From the NCBI GenBank assembly GCA_964304625.1, contig OZ199838.1, positions 9,796,001-9,860,000 of the forward strand: a stretch of DNA of 64,000 nt. The letters run 5' to 3'. Of the stretch, positions 47,270-59,341 are shown piece after piece (the first letter of the stretch is position 1; every line of letters begins with the position of its first letter). A program made the translations under genes and the position numbers. The notes beneath the pieces were generated by a model. That model made no database searches, was not told the DNA's origin, and worked only from the letters and a program-made list of their open reading frames with translations. The DNA is from Kudoa neothunni. Its lineage: Eukaryota; Cnidaria.

Positions 47270-48103
47270 TAATACACTTAATTATTGGATCATATAGATT
47301 AATTCTATCTAAAAAAATAATACTTTAAAAATATTTAATGTATACTGTCACTATGTATTTAGAGTTTAATCCATAATTCGACGATTTTACCCAAGATCAA
47401 GTCAAACTTTATTTTTACATGAATTAGACAAGGAGTTAAAATAATCTAAATTAAAGTAGTTTGAATTAAATTATAAAATTTAATATGTGCATGACGAGTT
47501 TAAAACAATTTTTTTTCATTTAAAAATCGAGGTAAAAAAATTCGCAAGAAAATTTCAATATTATTACAAAATAGCATCATCTACTAAAATTCGAAGCTCG
47601 AATTATTTTAACGAGTACCAAGTTGAGCTAAATTAACAAAGAATAAATATGAATATAGTTAATCAGAAAAGTATTTGTAATAGAACATGACCAATCTTTT
47701 GTAAAAAATAAATGTGATTGAATCAAGTATGCTGTGTCTTGGTATTTATTCGATTAGGTAAATTGAAGCAAAATTAAAACTATGCGTCCCCAGCTGGTAA
47801 TATTATTGGTCACTCTTGAGACTGGAGATTAGATCTGTGGTGAGAACTTGAAGATTTTATAACGAGATGTTACACCTACTTCTTATCTAAATCTACGCTT
47901 CTCAAAAATTGAACCAAACTGGTACCACAATACGAAAACACTTTCGGAAAAAATATTTTTCATTCTAAAGATAAATGAGCCACGAATACATTCAATAATT
48001 TTTGGATTTAAAAGCAACTAGGCCTTTATTAGATATAATATATTTAATTTAAAAAATCAAGAATATCACAGTATTAATCATACAACTTATACAGAAATAA
48101 GAA
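47270..48103. other. AT-rich intergenic DNA
   Basis: Nothing recognised between the piggyBac element and the 3' end of MAD1. Confidence 0.5.
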
Positions 48104-51100
48104 CTAAATATGGGGTAAACTTTGGATACTAAAAAGTTTCAATGTAAGATGACTGATAAAAACAGGCCAAGGTGACGATTTTATATTATCGTCATTTTTC
48201 AGTTCAGTAAGAGCTTGCAAAACTACTGAAGAATAATCCAACTCATTCGATTCACACAGGGCGTAAATTCCGTTTGCTTCTCTCTACAAATTACATGCTT
48301 TAAATTAGCACATTTAATTAATTACTTTGAATATCACATGATCAGTTTTGGTTGGAGCAAACACAGACAACAATTTAAGAGTGCAAGGGTTGTTCGAATC
48401 AAACTCAATATCATATCCTAATATTTGAATGAGATCTTTTTTAACTTGTAATATCTTGTCACTACAAGCCTATAAAAATAAGAAATGTTGAAACGGATAA
48501 AATATGAGCTATTATAGTAGGTGTGAGTATATGCCCCAAAAAATTAAACCACCCTGTTCATATGCAGCACATATACGTTAGTAGTTATTTTGGCGCGACA
48601 CAATCTCTTATTACAAGGGTTCTCAACCTTTTTATAAAATTTACCGCCTGGGCTCGATGAAAAATCCAAATTTATCCTCTTAATTCGGATGCTAAGTTCA
48701 TATCTACTTTAAGGTGGTATACTCATTTAAGTATTATTATGCTACATCTCTAAATGATAAACGAGACATAACAGAAAGAGATCGATTATAGCTTTATAAA
48801 TAGAAATTAAATGTTTATTCCTAAAAACATTTTAGTCATTCCTGCCAATATCTTAATTATGTTTAATAGCATCGGATAATATGACTCCTTAGAAATTCTT
48901 GGGCACGTAACAAAATCCACCATGAAAAAATTACTCGTATCCAATTTGGATGTCACTTAACCCTCTAACAAACTAACGAATTTGGGGTCTTTTGGGCCCC
49001 ATAGTAGTTTTAAATTGATTATAGTATGTTATTTAGTCTTTCGGAACAATTGAAATTCATGGTATTTACATTAAATTATGATATTTACAACTTATTAAAC
49101 TTTGAAAAAAAATTAACAAAATTTCGCATTGAAATAAAAAATTATACTCCAACGAACTTGGGGTCTTTTGGACCCCGGGTTCTTATTTTACGATAGTTAA
49201 TAAAAAAAATTTTCAAAATGCCATACGAATTTTAGAAAATTTCTACCGGTTGAGTTTTGGGAAAAAGATGATTCATTGGGTCAGTTAATCCTCCAGAAGT
49301 CAATTCGGCAAGCTAATAAACATTTTGTACAAGCCGGCTGAACAATAGAATCAAGAGTGATAGATGTTGCATATTTAGAATGTAAGTTCTTAGGCTTTTA
49401 ATCAATTTTGGATATTTAAATTAAGTAGTATAGTATTTATTATGTTTTTAACAACCATTATTTGTTAAGAATCAAAGGATCAGAAGGTAACTAAAACACC
49501 TGATTCATATTGTTCCTAAGAAATCGAAATAATAAACACTCGATGTATTAGTTGTAAGGATATTTTGGTCGGTTTAGCTATTCGAGTAAGTATAATCAGT
49601 GTTGAGAGTAAAAATCTATTGGCTTCGATATTCAAAAATGTTTTTTTCTTTTATGTTTATTTCTTTCTCTATACTACGAAAGGTTGTTGATTTATTTCAA
49701 CGAAAATTTCCGAAACGTTATATAAACCTACCGAGTAGAATTTTGGGGGATTAACTGGTCCAATGAATCATTTTTTTCTCAAAATTCTGTCGATAGAAAT
49801 TTTCTAAAATTTGTATGGCATTTTGAAATATTCCTTTATTAATTATCGTAAAATAAAAACCTGGGGTCCCAAAGACCCCAAGCTGGTTGTAGTGTAGTCG
49901 TTTTTATTTACCCCTGTCGTCTAAAATTTACCCCAGGTTGAGAATCCCAACACTAATTAGTTCATCGAATAGTGATTCAATAAAATTCCTGAGATATATA
50001 GATTTTTCAATCATTTCTAATAATGGTTATATATTTTTTAACTCTGAAGAATATTTTCAACAAAATTTCAAAATTTTTAATTTAACTAGAGATTGCATTA
50101 AGGATTAGCATTAATGTAATTCATTATTGTTTTTAAACGGAAATAACATATATATAACTAACGTGCAATATAAAATATCTCGGTTTTTATCTTTTTACAT
50201 CTTAATATAAACCACACTTTTTAACCTAATATTAATATAATATTAGAATAATTAAAAATTCCATAAACTATTAATCTTAAAAGCTTGTTGACGAATTATA
50301 GTGATAAAGTTAGCTGTAAAATAAATGTATGTTAATCTATTTTCAACTGGTCGCATATGCGCTCACATAATGTAATTAATATTTACTTAAGCATACTTTA
50401 TTCAATATAATAATAGACTTATGTGTTAACATTTAAACAAAAAAGATTCATTATTAATGCAAATACTTTATTCATCGGAAAAAGAATGTGTTTTGTAACA
50501 TTTGTGGATGCATCATATTAATTTCAAAAAAATCCATATAATATAGTTTATTTTTTACAAAAAGTTCAATATTTAAGTCAATAAAAATAATTATTTAAAC
50601 ACACAAAAAATTACTTTTAATACCTAATTGAAATTATCATAAATAACTAATTTTTAAGGGAGGAATGAAGGTTAAAATATTTAAAAAATACTTGTTACTT
50701 ACTAATTTAAAAAATCCAAAATTATGAACGATTTAACCAAAAATTTATATTTCATCCAATATTTGAATGTCTTTTTGTTGATACTTGATTTCTAGATTTA
50801 TTCGACATTTAACTGAACGAGTAGCAAAAAGGTTAGCATTATAGACCCGAAAATTTAAATAAAATGGCACAATGATAAAATTTTGATAAATATTCTTCTT
50901 TTCAATAGCACAAATAATTTTATAATTATTAAAAATAATAATTTAATCAATGTATATTTAAATGGGTGATAACGACATTTTTCAACGTATTACAAGCGAT
51001 ATATGAAACATATAATCTTGAAATTAATTTAAATATTAAAAAAATTAAGATAAATACCAGCTAAATATATTTTTTGAGATAAAACAAAGAAAAAATAAAT

Positions 51101-52965
51101 AATCATAATCTTTCTACAATGAAAAAAGTGTCCCTACCAAGGATTATGACAATGAGACATTAATAATTATTATTGTCATATTTTTAATTCTAACGATCGT
51201 TTAAACAATATAAAAGGAATTTCTACGTAAGTGGTGGCTTTTATAGTTCAACTATAGCATATCGTTATTAATGGTTGGAATAATTAGTAAAATTTAAAAT
51301 TGCGTTAGTCTTAATATTTTTCGGACAAATAAACATTTTATTATAAGATTACGATTTTAATTTGTTCAAGTAATTTTTCCATTTGGGAACACTTTTCTTT
51401 CATATCTTAACCACCGTTTAAAATGAGTCAAACCAATCATTACATATAATGATACCATGATACGATTGAGTTGTAGGCAAACGTTTGATTTCATCAATAA
51501 ACTGGGTTGGCAACAATTTTTTCTCCTAAAAATAAGACAAGAATCACATATTTAAACCACAAATTCTTTTGAAATATGTTACTTTCCAATAAGAAAGTTT
51601 TTTTGACATTTTCAACGAGTTCACGAGGATTCGATTGTGTTGATAAGCCTCACTCAGTTTTCTTAAACTATTTTTTACGTGGGTCTCAAAAGGACTATTC
51701 GCCAAAGAGAGAACAATGTCACGTTTCGAATTATCATCCCTTCAAACAAAGTGTCAATTGTAATCCTACTAAGCAAATAATAAAGAAACATACTTGTCGT
51801 TTTCGGAACCTTGTCTAGCGTCATTTTTCAATAATGATTTCATTCTTTCATTTTCTCGCTAAAGTTAATTTCAAAATACGTGATTAGGACGATTTATCAT
51901 ACAATAAAGATGCGCAGTTTTTTGTTGAATGCTTCTTGAATGGCCAAATACTACAAAATATTATAATTAATACAAAAAAATCTGATTAAATCTATGGTTT
52001 GTAAAAATAGAAACAAATCATAAAATACTATTTTCTTGTCATCATTCTGCAACTTCATGACATTATCTAGCAGCTCTTTGTAGGACACATTTTCACGAAC
52101 GTATTTCTCATGCTCAGCCATCAATGTCTCATATTTCTCTTTATATTGTTTACATTTGGTTTTATATTTAGCTTCTGAATTCAAATGATTGCTGGCTTCA
52201 TTTTTCACTCTCTCCAGATTTATTTTCAACGTCTGCACCCTGCCCAAATAAAATCAAACCAGTCATAACCATTATCCCGCATAAGAACACGCACTCCGTT
52301 TGACTGTTTATGAGTTGTTCATTTTTTAGCTTGATATTTTGCGAAAGTTGAGTAACCGTTTCATTGATCATTGTAGAATTGGAATATTGAATTGAGTTCT
52401 CATTGGGCTCGCCAGATAATCTATCACCGGCATAATTTCCGCCATCACGATAATTTTGAAGTTGTTTCGTCAGAGTTTCTAGTTGATTTTCAAGTTTGGT
52501 GTTCTTTTCAGTTGCATCTTCCAGTCTCTCCTGTAGTATTAATATCTTGCCACATTGTGGACGTAAACGTTCATTTTCCGATCGTAGAGATATCACTTCG
52601 GTGTGTAATTTCGTGTAATTTTGCATGTCGCGTAGGAAAATATCTTTCACTTTAACTGTATCTTTTTCCATTTGATATTGGTTTTCCAAAATCTAAAAAA
52701 TATTGATTATATCGAAGCACATTAAAACTTCTTACCAACAACTGTTGGCGAAGGAGATCGTTTTCTTCTTGTTTAATCTCACACTCATTCTTGTAAGAAG
52801 ACAGTCCTTTTATCTGACTAATAAAAATTGGTTCAATTACACATATAAAAAAGGCCAATCTTTTAAATATATGTTGTAAACGCACTTTTTGAGAGTTTGG
52901 ACCAATTCCTCATAATGACTCACTTGTTGTCGCATAGTTTCAAGCTCCGTATTTTGTCTATATTG
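48104..52965 (-). CDS. MAD1L1: Spindle assembly checkpoint protein MAD1 (multi-exon; first exon not found)
   Basis: A coiled-coil kinetochore protein that recruits and converts MAD2 to halt anaphase. Eleven exons join in phase: 52886-52965, 52736-52817, 52295-52692, 52029-52239, 51903-51950, 51794-51858, 51583-51739, 51456-51525, 51353-51405, 48326-48469, 48104-48283. The first five are heptad-rich coiled coil. Exon 51583-51739 starts its conserved part IVLSLANSPFETHVKNSL, aligning with the Mad2-interaction motif KVLHMSLNP. The last two exons give the MAD1 C-terminal RWD-like domain: LIQILGYDIEFD (GYQIDI in human) and ending WPVFISHLTLKLFSIQS (IPAFLSSLTLELFSRQT in human). Nearly all introns are 43-78 bp; one of 2.9 kb (48470-51352) holds nested transposons. 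About 495 codons are seen, against about 718 in human, so the N-terminus is short or lies further upstream; an in-frame ATG occurs near 52938. Confidence 0.82.
48614..49952. mobile_element. hAT-type MITE in a MAD1 intron, host of a nested element
   Basis: The left end CAAGGGTTCTCAACCTTTTT and, inverted from the right, TTGGGATTCTCAACCTGGGG are hAT-like termini, followed by TAAAATTTACC-type strings on both sides. No transposase is seen. The 8-bp flanks do not match clearly. The piggyBac-like element lies inside it, so the insertions are nested. Confidence 0.55.
49143..49912. mobile_element. Foldback piggyBac-like MITE, copy B
   Basis: A reverse-oriented relative of 4870-5813. The ends carry CTCCAACGAACTTGGGGTC (left, about 49146) and, inverted from the right, ACGACTACACTACAACCAGC; the interior at about 49450-49600 is the reverse complement of 5340-5520. 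A further end-like string, TTAACCCTCTAACAAACTAA, starts at 48958, so the true left limit may be there. The frame that is open in copy A is broken here. Confidence 0.6.
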
Positions 52966-55900
52966 CTATTAGTGACAATAACAATCAAATATTGCTTAAC
53001 CTAGAGCATTCTAAACAAAAGTCACCCTGCATTAATTGTGTGCGCGTGCGCTCGTTATTATTTCCTTAATCTAATCTTTAGCGGTTAGATTTTCCTCCAA
53101 AGTATTTTCACTTAGTCTTCAAAAACATCAATCGTTGTGTTAATTTTAATGACGATGCATAATTTAAAATTATATAATAAATTTGTAGATATATATCAAA
53201 TTGTGTATCCCATTTGTCATGATACCGAAAGCTTAAGCTTCGTGAGGGTAGACGCCTTTGTATTGACCCTGCTTTATATGATTTGTTTATTAGTTAGAAG
53301 CGCCTATAAGTAGATTTAAAGGTCAATTTCAATTATTCACATTATTATAATTTTAATATATTTTTAAGATAAGATTAATATGGTTTGAGAAAAATGCCAT
53401 ATGTATATATTATTTTTAACTTTTAATATGGTCCCCTAACTTTATGAGTTTATCAAACTTCATATATTTATTAAAGAGAATTGATGATAAAATTAATGCG
53501 ATAAATTTTTTAATTTTAAATAAATTAGCTTCTTGATATAAGTTCTCATCCAATTAAAAGCTAATAAAATTAGTATTTTATAATTTTCTTTGTAAATATT
53601 AGTAATTATTTAATATAAAAAAATTTTCTATTATAATTGATGCTATTTTGTATTTTTAAATAAATACCACAAAAATATTGTAGAAATACAATAAATCCGC
53701 ATGGTATAAAGAAGCTTGGTATAACAATGTTTTATTACTTTTCTCATTTAAAACATCTATCTCATACGATTTAATTACAAAAATATGTTAAGTTGCTAAT
53801 GCAAGTGTAACACTTTATTGTAATGTTTTTCCGATACCTGGTTTTGGTCAGAACTAGATACTCACCAAACTTGCGATTATTCAAGTACTCAAAACAGCTA
53901 TCAAGAAATTTTATCTTTTAGCATAAAATATTCAATAGCTTTATCCATTAAAAAATTAACTCACAATTTAATTATAATCGATATTGCTCATTAATTGATC
54001 ACTTTTTTTATTTTCCCTACACATCCCAGATAACAAAAACCTGACATCCTTAAAGACTCGAAAAGATTTACGAAATCTATCATTATATTTAAAAAATGTA
54101 GCTTTATCTCATTGAATAATTTAACTATCACTATTTGAGTCAAAAACCATATTAAGTAAAGATTATTATTCAACGCAATATGCTTTTCTCCGTATTTAAT
54201 TTAAAAACGTTTAAAATAACTAGTATTAGGTTCCTCAGAGTTGGTTGGACAATATATTTTTAAAAATAACTTGCATAACCAAAAGACAGTAGCTATTGAC
54301 ACACTAGCCCAGGGGTCAGCAACCTGCGGCTCCCCACCGTACGTGCATAATATAAGCTGCAATATCTAAGGTTAAAACGCGAAGAAATTATATAATTATT
54401 AATTGCTGAACTCATTATTATGTTCAAAGTTTGAATTTTCATCAGACATAAGTCATTGTTTGATGGAAATATATAGGTATTGAAAGAATGCATGGTACTT
54501 CAATTTCACCAACTTGAACTAATTTTCTTAGATTACAACATAAAAATTAAATATAGACAGGAGAGATTCAGAAAAAACAAATAACTTATAAATATTAAAA
54601 ATTCCTCTTAGAACATTGTCCTATACGTATGCAATAATTAACGAGGCAAAATAACCCTAAATGTTCTCAATTTTGTCCATACTTTTAAATCAAACAATTT
54701 TTTTACCATTATTTAAAATTTCTCCCTAATAAAAAGGTTATTATTAAACTGAAAATACATATAAATAATTTTTTCGAGTATTATACAAAATACATCTTAT
54801 TGGTTTATATACACAACTTTTTTAAACTATCAAATTATACTTATGGAAGTGTTGATGGTTTATCCAATTTAAAAATTTTTCTGGGGCAAATTTTTTACAT
54901 AAAAAAGTAGTTGTACATACATTTTCAATAAATGTTATCCCTTAGAATGAATTCTCTTTTAATATTAAACTTTATTTAGTTTTAATACGAAGAAAACCAA
55001 ATATAAAATGTCGTTGAAATAATTAAATGCAGGAAAATACACGAGAATGTAAGTAATTCTTTCAACGTTAAAAGATTAAATTTATGGTTGAAATTTTCTT
55101 TTTGTTGACAATAATATTAATTATAAGTGAATTTTCTATCGTATATTTGTTGTATAGAGGACAATGGTAAAATTTCTAATTCATCATAATGGAAATTATC
55201 AAAAACGATATTATAATAATTTTTGAACCAGTCCGACAAATTCAAGAACATGTTTGAATTATTTTTATTATTTCCTCCTACATTAAATATATTAATAATT
55301 AAATTAATGGGTTAATTATCTATAGAAAAGCGCATAGAAGGACTAATTGGATAGTTTACCTCAGATTTTTCTGGAATGTATGTTTTCAAGGTTCAAAAGG
55401 TACATATTTTGATTTTCGAGCCTATATTTAATATTCGGCTCGGAAGGTAGAAAAGTTTTTCCCGCCATCGATAATTGACTCTTCCGTCCATATCGGTTAC
55501 CAACCCTTGCATTAGCGTGTAACTCCTTGTTGGGACTGGATATTAAACCATTAAAAATGGGGGATCGAACGTTTATAACTTTAATATATATGGTCCAAAA
55601 TATTTATGTTAGATAATATTTAAATTAATTTTCTAAATGAGTGGTTACGAATAAAGAATTAAACATGTGATGAAAACAATACGGAAACTTCGAATGGGTT
55701 TATCGGTATTCGACCTGTCGGTTACAATGAATGACTAATGTTAATATGGTTTTTAATTACAATTTTTGCATAGTTATATTTTCAGATAAGGGATCCGAGG
55801 ATAGATAAGAGTTATATTACAATTGAAATTCAAATAAATTAATACATTTTATATGAAATATATATATTTGTCATAACAAATCTTTTAAAATCTCTAATAA

Positions 55901-56195
55901 ACAGCTAAAGGATGATATAAAAAATGATTTTTTAACTATTCTATTTCGTGTATTAGTTTCTTTCCAATGTTTTCTATATATTTTCATGGAAAATCAAAAT
56001 GGGGTGAAAAAGAGGTTCAAGTCATAGCGGAGAGATGACATAAGTAAAATTCGCAGCCAAATTAAGATCACTATGCCCTAAGTTTCAATTACATAATAAA
56101 TCCCGCGGTTATAATTTGTCCGGATCATTCAGCGTGACGCACCCACGTCTATAACTCGGTCTAATGTTGAGAGTTGGACTTAATGTTTGAATTAT
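52966..56195. other. AT-rich DNA with solitary transposon ends
   Basis: MAD1's first exon and promoter probably lie at the start (52966 to about 53200). At 54309-54345 the string CAGGGGTCAGCAACCTGCGG is a classic hAT terminus with no partner found nearby. At about 54285 cagtagctattgacac resembles the MULE ends at 24382-27912. Near 55490-55515 another hAT-like end reads, inverted, caagggttggtaaccg. No coding exons recognised. Confidence 0.45.
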
Positions 56196-57214
56196 GGCTA
56201 AACTACGCAATACGGGACCAATTCAATAATAGTCGGAATAAATCGAAATGTTCAAATTATACGATAAAATTATTGTTTATTTCTCGAAAAAATGAATTTA
56301 GTTAGCATTTTTTATATTTTCGAGAGAAAATATAATCAGATATATAATCGTAGAGCGATTCGAGGTTTTTGTTTGTAACGCTACGGTACTTTCTTTTGAA
56401 AGCACCCCAAGTAGCTTCAATTCGGTTAGTATGGACACCAGTACCCGAAACAAACGAATATTTGTGCGTCACAGTTTCGTGAAGAAATCCAAGTTCATTT
56501 ACACGTCGATATCCTGTCCAGCTATCGGTCCACATAATTGAACTTTCCATCATTCTATTTAAACTGATATTTTCAAGAATCTCGCGGCTCCTCTTGTTGG
56601 TTAACTCAAAAAAACAATTGTCACTCTTATCGATACCACCAACTATCCAATAATGTTGATTTTTCAACAGACGACCAACGTTGTATTTGCGTTTAGTGGC
56701 GGCAGTCTCATCAATTTTCACCTCAAATTTTTTTATTTCCATCGGTGATTTTTAGGGTGATAATACTCCACATTAATTCCCTCCAATCATGAATCGTATT
56801 ATGCAATGAAATTTTAGTATGGGTTTGAATTTCTCCGTATACCACGTTTTTTAATTGGATCAGCATTACGAAAAAAAAGAAAAAGTTTCCATAGTGGAAG
56901 ATTAGAATGTTGAAAAATTGGACCAACTCTTAGATTTTTTTCTTCTACAATCTGGGCAGCGGAAAAAAGTAAGTCATTCAGAGACTTATCAAAAACCTCC
57001 CCATCATGCATCCACATTCACATTTCTTCTGTGAAGAAATAAAGCCGATATTTTGAAGGGTTTTTACAATATACATCGTATCATATTTAAAGAACCCATA
57101 ATCTGCGATCTATATGGTGTCAATATTTTATAAATAAAATTTTTTAGCGGGAAACTCATTTCTCGACCGTTGTCCGACTTTACCCCAAGCAGTCCCGTAT
57201 TGTGTAGTATAGCC
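56196..57214 (-). mobile_element. Merlin-type DNA transposon, decayed
   Basis: 1019 bp with ends GGCTAAACTACGCAATACGG and, inverted from the right, GGCTATACTACACAATACGG. It carries an ISXO2/IS1016-like transposase on the minus strand. The 8-bp flanks (tgaattat, gcgtactc) do not match, so the target duplication is lost or the ends differ slightly. Confidence 0.82.
56302..57017 (-). pseudogene. Merlin transposase, frameshifted
   Basis: Three overlapping frames give one protein: MWMHDGEVFDKSLNDLLF, then (shift near a run of A at about 56875) YGEIQTHTKISLHNTIHDW, the helix-turn-helix region, then (shift near 56745) EVKIDETAATKRKYNVGR with the first Asp, IMWTDSWTGYRR with the second, and GVHTNRIEATWGAFKR with the catalytic Glu. 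The DDE residues are all present, so only the two frameshifts disable it. One shift sits in a homopolymer and could be a sequencing error. Confidence 0.85.
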
Positions 57215-58631
57215 GCGTACTCTCCGAAACATACAGTTTTTTATAATTATTTAATAACGATTTGAAAAGGTAGAATAAACAACGATATGCTATAAAAACA
57301 TACACTTTGTGATTTTGAGGTCAATTTGACCCCAAAATTTTTATTATTTTAAATGATACTAAATAATTTAAAGACGTGAATAATTGAGTTTGGTACAATT
57401 CTGTAGGCAGAATGCTGTGGAAATAAGGATGATATGTACATGAGATTATACGCGATGGCGCGGATGCATCAGTTTTACCGCGCCGTTTGCACGAAACATG
57501 TGGACAAAAGCCCAAGGAAGACTTTGATGAGATTTTTCTCGCTGCTTATGAGAGATATTCCGACGAAATATTTTATATCACTTATTTTAATTATCGAAAT
57601 TCAAATTCTGGTGGATCTGACGATAAAGCTGAGGATTTGAAAGTGTTTTGCAAGGAGACTAATGTTTATAGCCTAAATTATATCCAAAAAACGATATAAA
57701 TAAAATTCATATTGTTTACACTCGATCAAAGGGGGTATAAGTGGTTAAGTGATTATTTTTACCCTTCCCAGCCCCGAGGGGATTATATAAAAGTGATTAC
57801 CAACTGTGAGAAACTAATTTGTTACTCACGTTACAAATAAACTTAACTTATCAATATTTTTAGTAAAAAAATTGAAACCATTCTTCACGCCATAAATTGG
57901 TTTATTCTACTAATTCGTTCCAATAAAGTCCAAGTCGACAAAAACATATGTTGCGCCAACAAATTCACACACATTCGAACTAATTTGTATACACAAAGTG
58001 TTAATATTGGTGAAAATACAAAAGAAATTGATCTATATATTTTTATTTAATTTTACATATGATTACATAAGTATTTCTTGCATCGTTAAATGCAATAAAA
58101 TCCTGGGGTAAATTTAACCCTAAAGGCACCAAGTATATAGTAGATTTTGAGGCGCTCGGAAGGTTAAATGGGTGTGATTTCGGATGATGGTCGCGACCGA
58201 GGCGGGAATATTTAGTCGCTTATATTCCCACATTACTCCACTATTCCAGAGAGAAGAGAAAGACCACGGATCCTATAGCGTTCACGAAGGCAACCTCACC
58301 AGTCAGAACTCCACATTCAAATAGTTTTTACCAGGGGGTTTACTTCATAAAAAAAGTCTAATAAGCAAGTCTCCGGAGTGCATTAGATATTAAATTAGGA
58401 TTTTCCTATAAGTCTACATTGGGAAAAATATGTTTGTTTTCACTGTTAATACTGAAGCAAGAGAAATCATAGAATCGAATATTATGTCAAAGTATGTGTC
58501 CTCATTACTTTTTGAAAGAAAAAGACAAACAAATAGTAAAAAATGCACCAATATAGCTACGGAGTGTGACAGTATGATATTTATATGACTGAAAAGTGAG
58601 GATTTTTACTATTTTTCTGTTAAGTTTGAAT
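57215..58631. other. Possible foldback MITE in AT-rich DNA
   Basis: TTTTGAGGTCAATTTGACCC (about 57313) and, inverted from about 58130, TTTAGGGTTAAATTTACCCC frame a stretch of about 850 bp that ends at a TTAA (58164-58167). A frame inside (57487-57699) has no recognised similarity. It may be one more member of the piggyBac-like group. Low confidence. Confidence 0.3.
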
Positions 58632-58984
58632 TATAGCCCAGAGTTGCAACCATTTTTAGTACAGCAGCTTATCTAAAAATACCACAGTCTAAATCTATAC
58701 ATTTTTATGGATAATACCCAACAATTCTTCAAACCATAACAAAGCGAAGATGTAGTGTTACAGTATTGTCTTCTGTTGCACCCTCTCACGTAAGAATGAA
58801 CATAGTTGGAAGTAGGATTGTTTCGCTCAAGATACCCGTGTGCTCTCACCGTAACACAACAATCATGGTAAATTTGGCATTTGCGTACATATCCTGGTTG
58901 GCAATATTTGGCTGACACTCGAGAAGAACATATATGACATGAGATTGAGACAACTAAACAAATCGTACATGTAGGCATAATCAT
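58632..58984 (-). CDS. Ly6/uPAR (three-finger) type secreted protein, two exons
   Basis: Exons 58718-58984 and 58632-58673, joined in phase across a 44-bp GT-AG intron. The ATG at 58984 is preferred; the frame is open slightly upstream through a TTG. A short hydrophobic leader (CLVVSIS) is followed by the Ly6 start pattern SCHICSS, further Cys (KYC, RKC, DCC), YVRGCNRRQYC, LCYGLKNCW, and, after the intron, the diagnostic ending SCCTKNGCNSGL with CC-x4-CN. About 100 aa. There is no hydrophobic tail for a GPI anchor, so it should be soluble. The splice that restores the CC...CN ending is the best evidence that both the intron and the family call are right. Ly6 proteins are receptors, ligands or modulators; no specific role can be given. 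Confidence 0.72.
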
Positions 58985-59341
58985 GCTCAATTCTTGGCAT
59001 TACTTGTGGGTAAGCATATCCACAATCCAATCAAAATTATAGTAATAATAACACAAGATATACCCCTTTCGGTACGCATTAATTAACAGCAGATTGTAAT
59101 TAAGTTAAAGGTGACCTCAAACCAACTTCCACAAGATTTGTTCGCCGAAATAACAATATTCTAATTCCTCTGAGATTAACAACAATAAAATTGAGCATCG
59201 TACCGCATAATACAATAATAAAGATTATTCCTCGGAAAGCTACTTTTTAGAAATCTACTAGTTACGCCACCAACACCACATCATACCAAACAATATTTAT
59301 CAATATAAAACAAAATTTCTATTAACAATATGATCCTAACA
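58985..59341. other. Intergenic DNA
   Basis: Between two minus-strand small genes; nothing recognised. It should contain the promoter of the Ly6-like gene. Confidence 0.5.

Noticed and set aside
51418-51450. A stop codon ending MAD1 at 51418-51420
   Set aside because: A donor at 51455 and a 50-bp intron join in phase to exon 51353-51405 and then to the unmistakable C-terminal domain at 48104-48469.
52392-52655. Plus-strand 87-aa frame
   Set aside because: Opposite a MAD1 coiled-coil exon; no similarity.
57487-57699. 70-aa plus-strand frame with an acidic stretch
   Set aside because: Lies in a probable MITE and has no recognisable similarity.
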